Below, piece by piece: positions 61,501 to 64,000 of a DNA stretch of 64,000 nt (positions are counted from its first letter, which is position 1; each line of letters begins with the position of its first letter). The position numbers were made by a program, and so were the translations under genes. A model generated the notes under the pieces. It was given only the letters and a program-made list of their open reading frames with translations. It ran no database searches and was not told where the DNA came from. This stretch comes from Ciona savignyi (Eukaryota; Chordata; Ascidiacea; Phlebobranchia; Cionidae). Where the stretch lies: assembly GCA_000149265.1 (NCBI GenBank), contig CH003061.1, forward strand, positions 267,012 through 331,011, given 5' to 3'.

Positions 61501-63246
61501 AGGCTGTATGTTTTTGCATATGGAAACAACAGATTTCCTGTTTACCTCACTATCATTGGTATATACAAAGACACAAAGTGTATAACGTTTGTTTCTGCAA
61601 TCAGAAACTAATGGTGCCAGAGTTATCAATCCAAACTTGATATCTATATATTTTGAATAAAACTAACAGGTTCCCTTGTACATAATCTCTTTGGTATATC
61701 TTAAACAAAGAGTATAACATTTGTTTTCTCAAGTTTTAGTAATGGGTTTCCTAGTGACCTATCCAAACTTGATATATGTGTTTTCTGAAAAAGTATTTAC
61801 GTTGGTATTTAACAAAACAAGAATACAAAACAAAGAAAAATGCTAACATCTTTAAAATGTTTAACTTAATTAAAACATTTTTTGGTTTTCAGACAAATAA
61901 CATGTTTGATATAGTTGTTGGAAATAATTGTTTTGAAATATGACTAAATAAAAAACTCCATATTCATCACACAATAGTTACACGTACAAAAGTTTGACTC
62001 CAATTGGATATGAGTGTTGGGGGTATTCGCAAAATGGTTATTGGTGGGTATGGGGTATCCAAATATTTTGTATTTCCATTAAAATTTACTATAAATTTGT
62101 GTAGGTATAGTGCAACTGATTTATATGTGGTATGGGTATAATATATTTGCCTATAATTTCAATGTAATAATTTTACGCTGTAGCTTGGGGTGTGCAGTTT
62201 CACGCAACTTACTGGATTCGATTTCCATGATCTTGTGTTGAATCAATCAAATCTACAATCTCTTTCATTCGCCTTTCCACTGCCGATTCCTCCCCTGTTA
62301 TTTGAACAGTGCCGGAGTCTTCAAAGCATTGCAGGAAAGTTGACCTGTCGGTTGGACTTGTGAAAGGTTTAAATCTTCGGTTGTTCGCTCTTTTAGCTGA
62401 TGATAAAGCATCAGGATGAAATTTTTTTTTCTCAGTTGAAAATTGCGCAAAGAATTTGTCAACAGCAGAGTTTACTTGTGCAGGAGTCTGTCTAGAAGGA
62501 TTTCTCTGAAAAGCAGTTTACAATGGTGGTTTTATAAACACCTTTAATGCCAATAATGGTTTAGTATTTTAGACTTTATATGTTATAGACAAGAAGATTA
62601 TGAGTTATTTTTAACCAAAAAGCACCATTGAAAGAAAAGTGGATCACATAAAAATAATATATATAGTGTGCTGGTATTATATGTATGAATATGATTTTTA
62701 ATGCCTCTCACAACACATTGTTTGCCTTGAATTGCATAAACTGCTATAGTGTATTAAAGATTAATTGCATGGCATGATTATCTGGAAAGTATTATTTGCA
62801 CATTGTATTCCTTATACATTTATATGGTCCTAGACTACTTTCACTTAATCTGTAACCTCATAGTATACAGGAGGTTCGCATGGCATTGCTGTTTATTCTC
62901 AACACTTATTTTAACATATATATATGGTTTCATTGGTCTGTATAGCATACATGTGACGGACAATCGAAATATTTTTAAACTTTACATTTCCAAATTAACA
63001 AATTGAAAATAAATCCAAACACAACACCTGATGGGGAACAATTAGAAATGACATCCTTTTATCTTCAGTCACAAATTTGGCTTCCCCAAATGGTCCGAGT
63101 TCTTTTTCCATTTGGGCAGAATAAACGTTGGATTTCTCCACAAATCTCAATTTGGCTGCGTGTATATCGCGGAACCTCCATGAAATTTCCCTGTCTTGGT
63201 GGTTTGGAGGTGGTCTCCGCCTTTGTCGGGGGTTTGCATATGCCAT
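48379..63246 (-). CDS. PARP14-like macrodomain mono-ADP-ribosyltransferase, at least 21 exons
   Basis: Cytosolic or nuclear enzyme family that adds single ADP-ribose groups; vertebrate members act in interferon and stress responses. Exons in reading order: 63028-63246, 62213-62505, 61181-61391, 60761-60828, 59990-60202, 59590-59740, 58530-58656, 57516-57727, 57010-57235, 56637-56818, 56073-56190, 55634-55870, 55020-55178, 53743-53825, 53128-53296, 52271-52461, 50812-50878, 50239-50344, 49467-49591, 48790-48967, 48379-48647, about 1200 residues. Exons 1-10 are KH/RRM-like and Lys/Glu-rich; 11-13 form one macrodomain; 16-18 a WWE-like region (TIQWQYENRFGSF); 19-21 the ART domain. All joints keep phase except 16/17, which are two bases out of step. 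A small exon may be missed there, or the sequence may carry an indel. Exon 15's donor and exon 16's acceptor are the least certain pair. The start is the ATG at 63246 (MAYANPRQ); an upstream in-frame ATG at 63303 adds a hydrophobic stretch that seems less likely. Confidence 0.88.
49205..49390 (-). repeat. Decayed SINE, reverse orientation
   Basis: GACAATGGGAAAG, CACCGATGGGTTACTTGAGC and ATTGCAGTGTGTTGTGATG follow the reverse-complement order of the SINE family. It lies in the PARP14-like intron before exon 20. Confidence 0.65.
49820..50085 (-). repeat. SINE, reverse orientation
   Basis: Near full length: tail (TGTTCATGTTTATCC), body (CACCATCGGGTTATC, GCTATTGCAATGTGTTG), AAAGTGCCTTGCCCAAGG, and tRNA-like head ending ACTTAACCACC. 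Confidence 0.85.
50463..50757 (+). repeat. Full-length tRNA-derived SINE
   Basis: One of the best preserved copies. Head GTTAGCCTGGCGGTTTAGTGCG resembles an A-box region and GGTTGCAGGTGCGAAACTGG a B-box. Then follow GAACCCAGCGGATTAATGGG, CTCCGGTAACCCGACGATGG and the tail GGGGATAAACATAAATATCC. It lies in the PARP14-like intron between exons 17 and 18, opposite to the host gene. Confidence 0.93.
51346..51822 (-). CDS. Unassigned 158-codon open frame inside a PARP14-like intron
   Basis: Long for such AT-rich DNA; Lys/Arg-rich in the middle (KLSWGKRKFKNKRKFLINK) with a hydrophobic end. It lies in the 1.4-kb intron between exons 16 and 17, on the same strand as the host gene. The opposite strand also has open frames of about 100 codons. 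No family was recognised. It may be a transposon remnant or chance. Confidence 0.2.
   Translation of the reverse strand: MYSNCKRHTALHRIQEKGETNQDLCLYNIPNNGCTGRQTCAGGVIRNSMALLQMMKVNRNALGVENASSMLNRSSFKLSWGKRKFKNKRKFLINKIPAKINMYLPLPQKKCIDASCFPSPRFKKLRRPPTIDAFLVRRKSLRTCALVLWSFFRGLFTI
52715..52985 (-). repeat. SINE, reverse orientation
   Basis: Full order from ATATTCATGTTTATCCCCGTG through CGTCGAGTTACCGGAGCTATTG and CATTAATCCGCTGGGTTCAG to CCTTGCCCACGGACACAACC, with a decayed head. Confidence 0.9.
53395..53700. repeat. Two opposed SINE fragments
   Basis: A reverse body fragment at about 53395-53470 (GATAATCATCCGATCACCTCATG) and a forward head at 53615-53700 (TTAGTCTGGTGGTTTAGTGCGACACC, AACTGGTCACTAGCTAGTCGG). 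They are independent truncated insertions in the intron between exons 14 and 15. Confidence 0.75.
54475..54765 (-). repeat. Full-length SINE, reverse orientation
   Basis: From GGATATTCATGTTTATCCCC through CAGCGTCGGTTTACCAGAG, GCTATTGCATTGTGTTG and CCATTAATCCGCTGGGTTC to a head with CGACGCACTTAACC. It accounts for the 138-codon open frame in this stretch, which is therefore not a gene. Confidence 0.92.
55020..56190 (-). CDS. Macrodomain of the PARP14-like protein (exons 11-13)
   Basis: Three exons (56073-56190, 55634-55870, 55020-55178) encode a single macrodomain, about residues 640-805. Recognisable parts are CGDITRHHCDMIVNSAPANY, ELSKAIINVGGQAIYDEC, VTSGGNLPCKYIAHLL and SVAFPSLGGG. Macrodomains bind ADP-ribose. 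The Asp of GDIT and the DxIVN strand fit, as does the SLGGG phosphate loop. The usual N-A-A/N after IVN reads NSAPAN, closest to the third macrodomain of vertebrate PARP14, which reads an ADP-ribose mark rather than removing it. Confidence 0.88.
55248..55460 (-). repeat. SINE with internal deletion, reverse orientation
   Basis: Tail and body are clear (TTATCCCTATGAATGGGAAAACC, CACGGGTTACCGGAG); the middle is skipped and the head resumes at GACACAACCGACTAGATAG. Confidence 0.85.
60403..60705 (+). repeat. Full-length tRNA-derived SINE with TCCTA-repeat tail
   Basis: Complete copy: GGTTAGCCTGGCCGTTAAG, GGTTGCAGGTGCGAAACTGG, TGGACCCAGCGGATTAATGG, TAGTTCCGGTAACCTGACGG, and GGGGATAAAACATGAATATCC followed by repeats of TATCC. 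The short repeat tail is typical of SINEs moved by a LINE partner. Confidence 0.93.
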
Positions 63247-64000
63247 GCAAATTAACAAATAGACTTTGAAAAGCAAACGAACTAAGATCACTGACCACAG
63301 CACTTCACACAGTAATGGTCTGTTAGGTAAACAATTGTACTATACAAGAAATGATATCTGTATAATATAAAGACATGACATGTGTGTGAACCTAATTAGA
63401 GTAATTACATTTATAGGAGAATTATAAGATAATTTTCATTGCATTTCAATGCAATTGATACATAGTACCCAAAAAAGTATGAATTGTGGAAAAATATTTG
63501 TCTTGATTAAAACATGGTGTGTCAAGATAGTATAAAGTTTATGGTAGTTAACAATATTGCAAATTTATAAGTTTTGGTCAAATTTTTATTTAGGTTTAGA
63601 AGCCATGTCTAATTATACCGAATTTTAATAATTTATTGCTTATTTTGGACAAGTTCTAACGACTGTCGATTTGCCGTTTTTTCTGGTTTTCCAAATTTTT
63701 ATCAATAGTCCTGCTTCATGTTTTCACGTGGAAACAAAAAATAAACTAAAATATTTTGTCTTTAAGTATATTTCAGACCTTTATTTGTCAAGTACTCTCT
63801 AAATCATGCTAGGCATTAACATAGTGGTAATTTGTACAGATTCATTATATTTATCGATATCTATGTCAATAATTTCATAGATGTAATAAACAGTATTCTT
63901 TTATTTAAATTATTTAAAGTTAGCATTATCTGTTCTTGCAACCTATAAAAATTGAGATTTAGATGTCCAAAATAGGCTTCAGCTTCTACTTGTATATTAT
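63247..64000. other. Upstream flank of the PARP14-like gene
   Basis: AT-rich, with no gene or repeat family member seen. It would contain the promoter or a non-coding first exon of the PARP14-like gene. No TATA box or interferon-type element stands out. Confidence 0.4.

Noticed and set aside
63247-63303. Upstream in-frame ATG of the PARP14-like gene (MLWSVILVRLLF)
   Set aside because: It would add a hydrophobic leader to an intracellular enzyme family; the ATG at 63246 is preferred, though transcripts could decide otherwise.

Overview
The window looks like a compact invertebrate chordate genome, most likely a tunicate of the Ciona type. The evidence is AT-rich DNA, multi-exon genes with small introns, four genes whose products resemble animal proteins, and many copies of one tRNA-derived SINE whose tail ends in TATCC-type repeats. 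The species call rests on memory of such sequences, not on a search. Gene models were assembled by eye from splice sites, phase and similarity to remembered family members.

Layout. Bases 1-2092 are a tandem satellite of about 191 bp per unit, ending at a non-autonomous hAT-like element (2093-2535). A 20-exon gene on the + strand (3109-27079) encodes the F-box DNA helicase FBH1 (FBXO18). Its first ten kilobases of introns hold several MITEs and SINEs. Its 8.1-kb intron 16 contains a complete second gene on the opposite strand (17509-22363, 11 exons). That gene encodes a glutamate dehydrogenase of the small NADP-dependent type typical of bacteria and fungi, preceded by an exon that reads like a mitochondrial presequence.

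From 27080 to 40088 I find no gene, only SINE remnants and a threefold 334-bp tandem repeat. On the - strand, 40089-44154 is a five-exon UNCX-type paired-class homeobox gene with an eh1-like Groucho-binding motif. It lies tail to tail with FBH1. Its upstream region (44155-48378) holds one unassigned 107-codon ORF, one intact 460-bp MITE and a decayed relative.

The right end (48379-63246, - strand) is a gene of at least 21 exons for a PARP14-like macrodomain mono-ADP-ribosyltransferase. It has one macrodomain, a WWE-like region and a C-terminal ART domain whose third triad position is Met. Its introns are packed with SINE copies in both orientations.

The genes do not form a pathway: DNA repair (FBH1), nitrogen metabolism (GDH), developmental transcription (UNCX) and stress or antiviral-type ADP-ribosylation (PARP14-like). 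The most unusual arrangement is the bacterial/fungal-type GDH nested antisense inside a helicase gene. No rRNA, tRNA gene, CRISPR array or whole viral element was seen.
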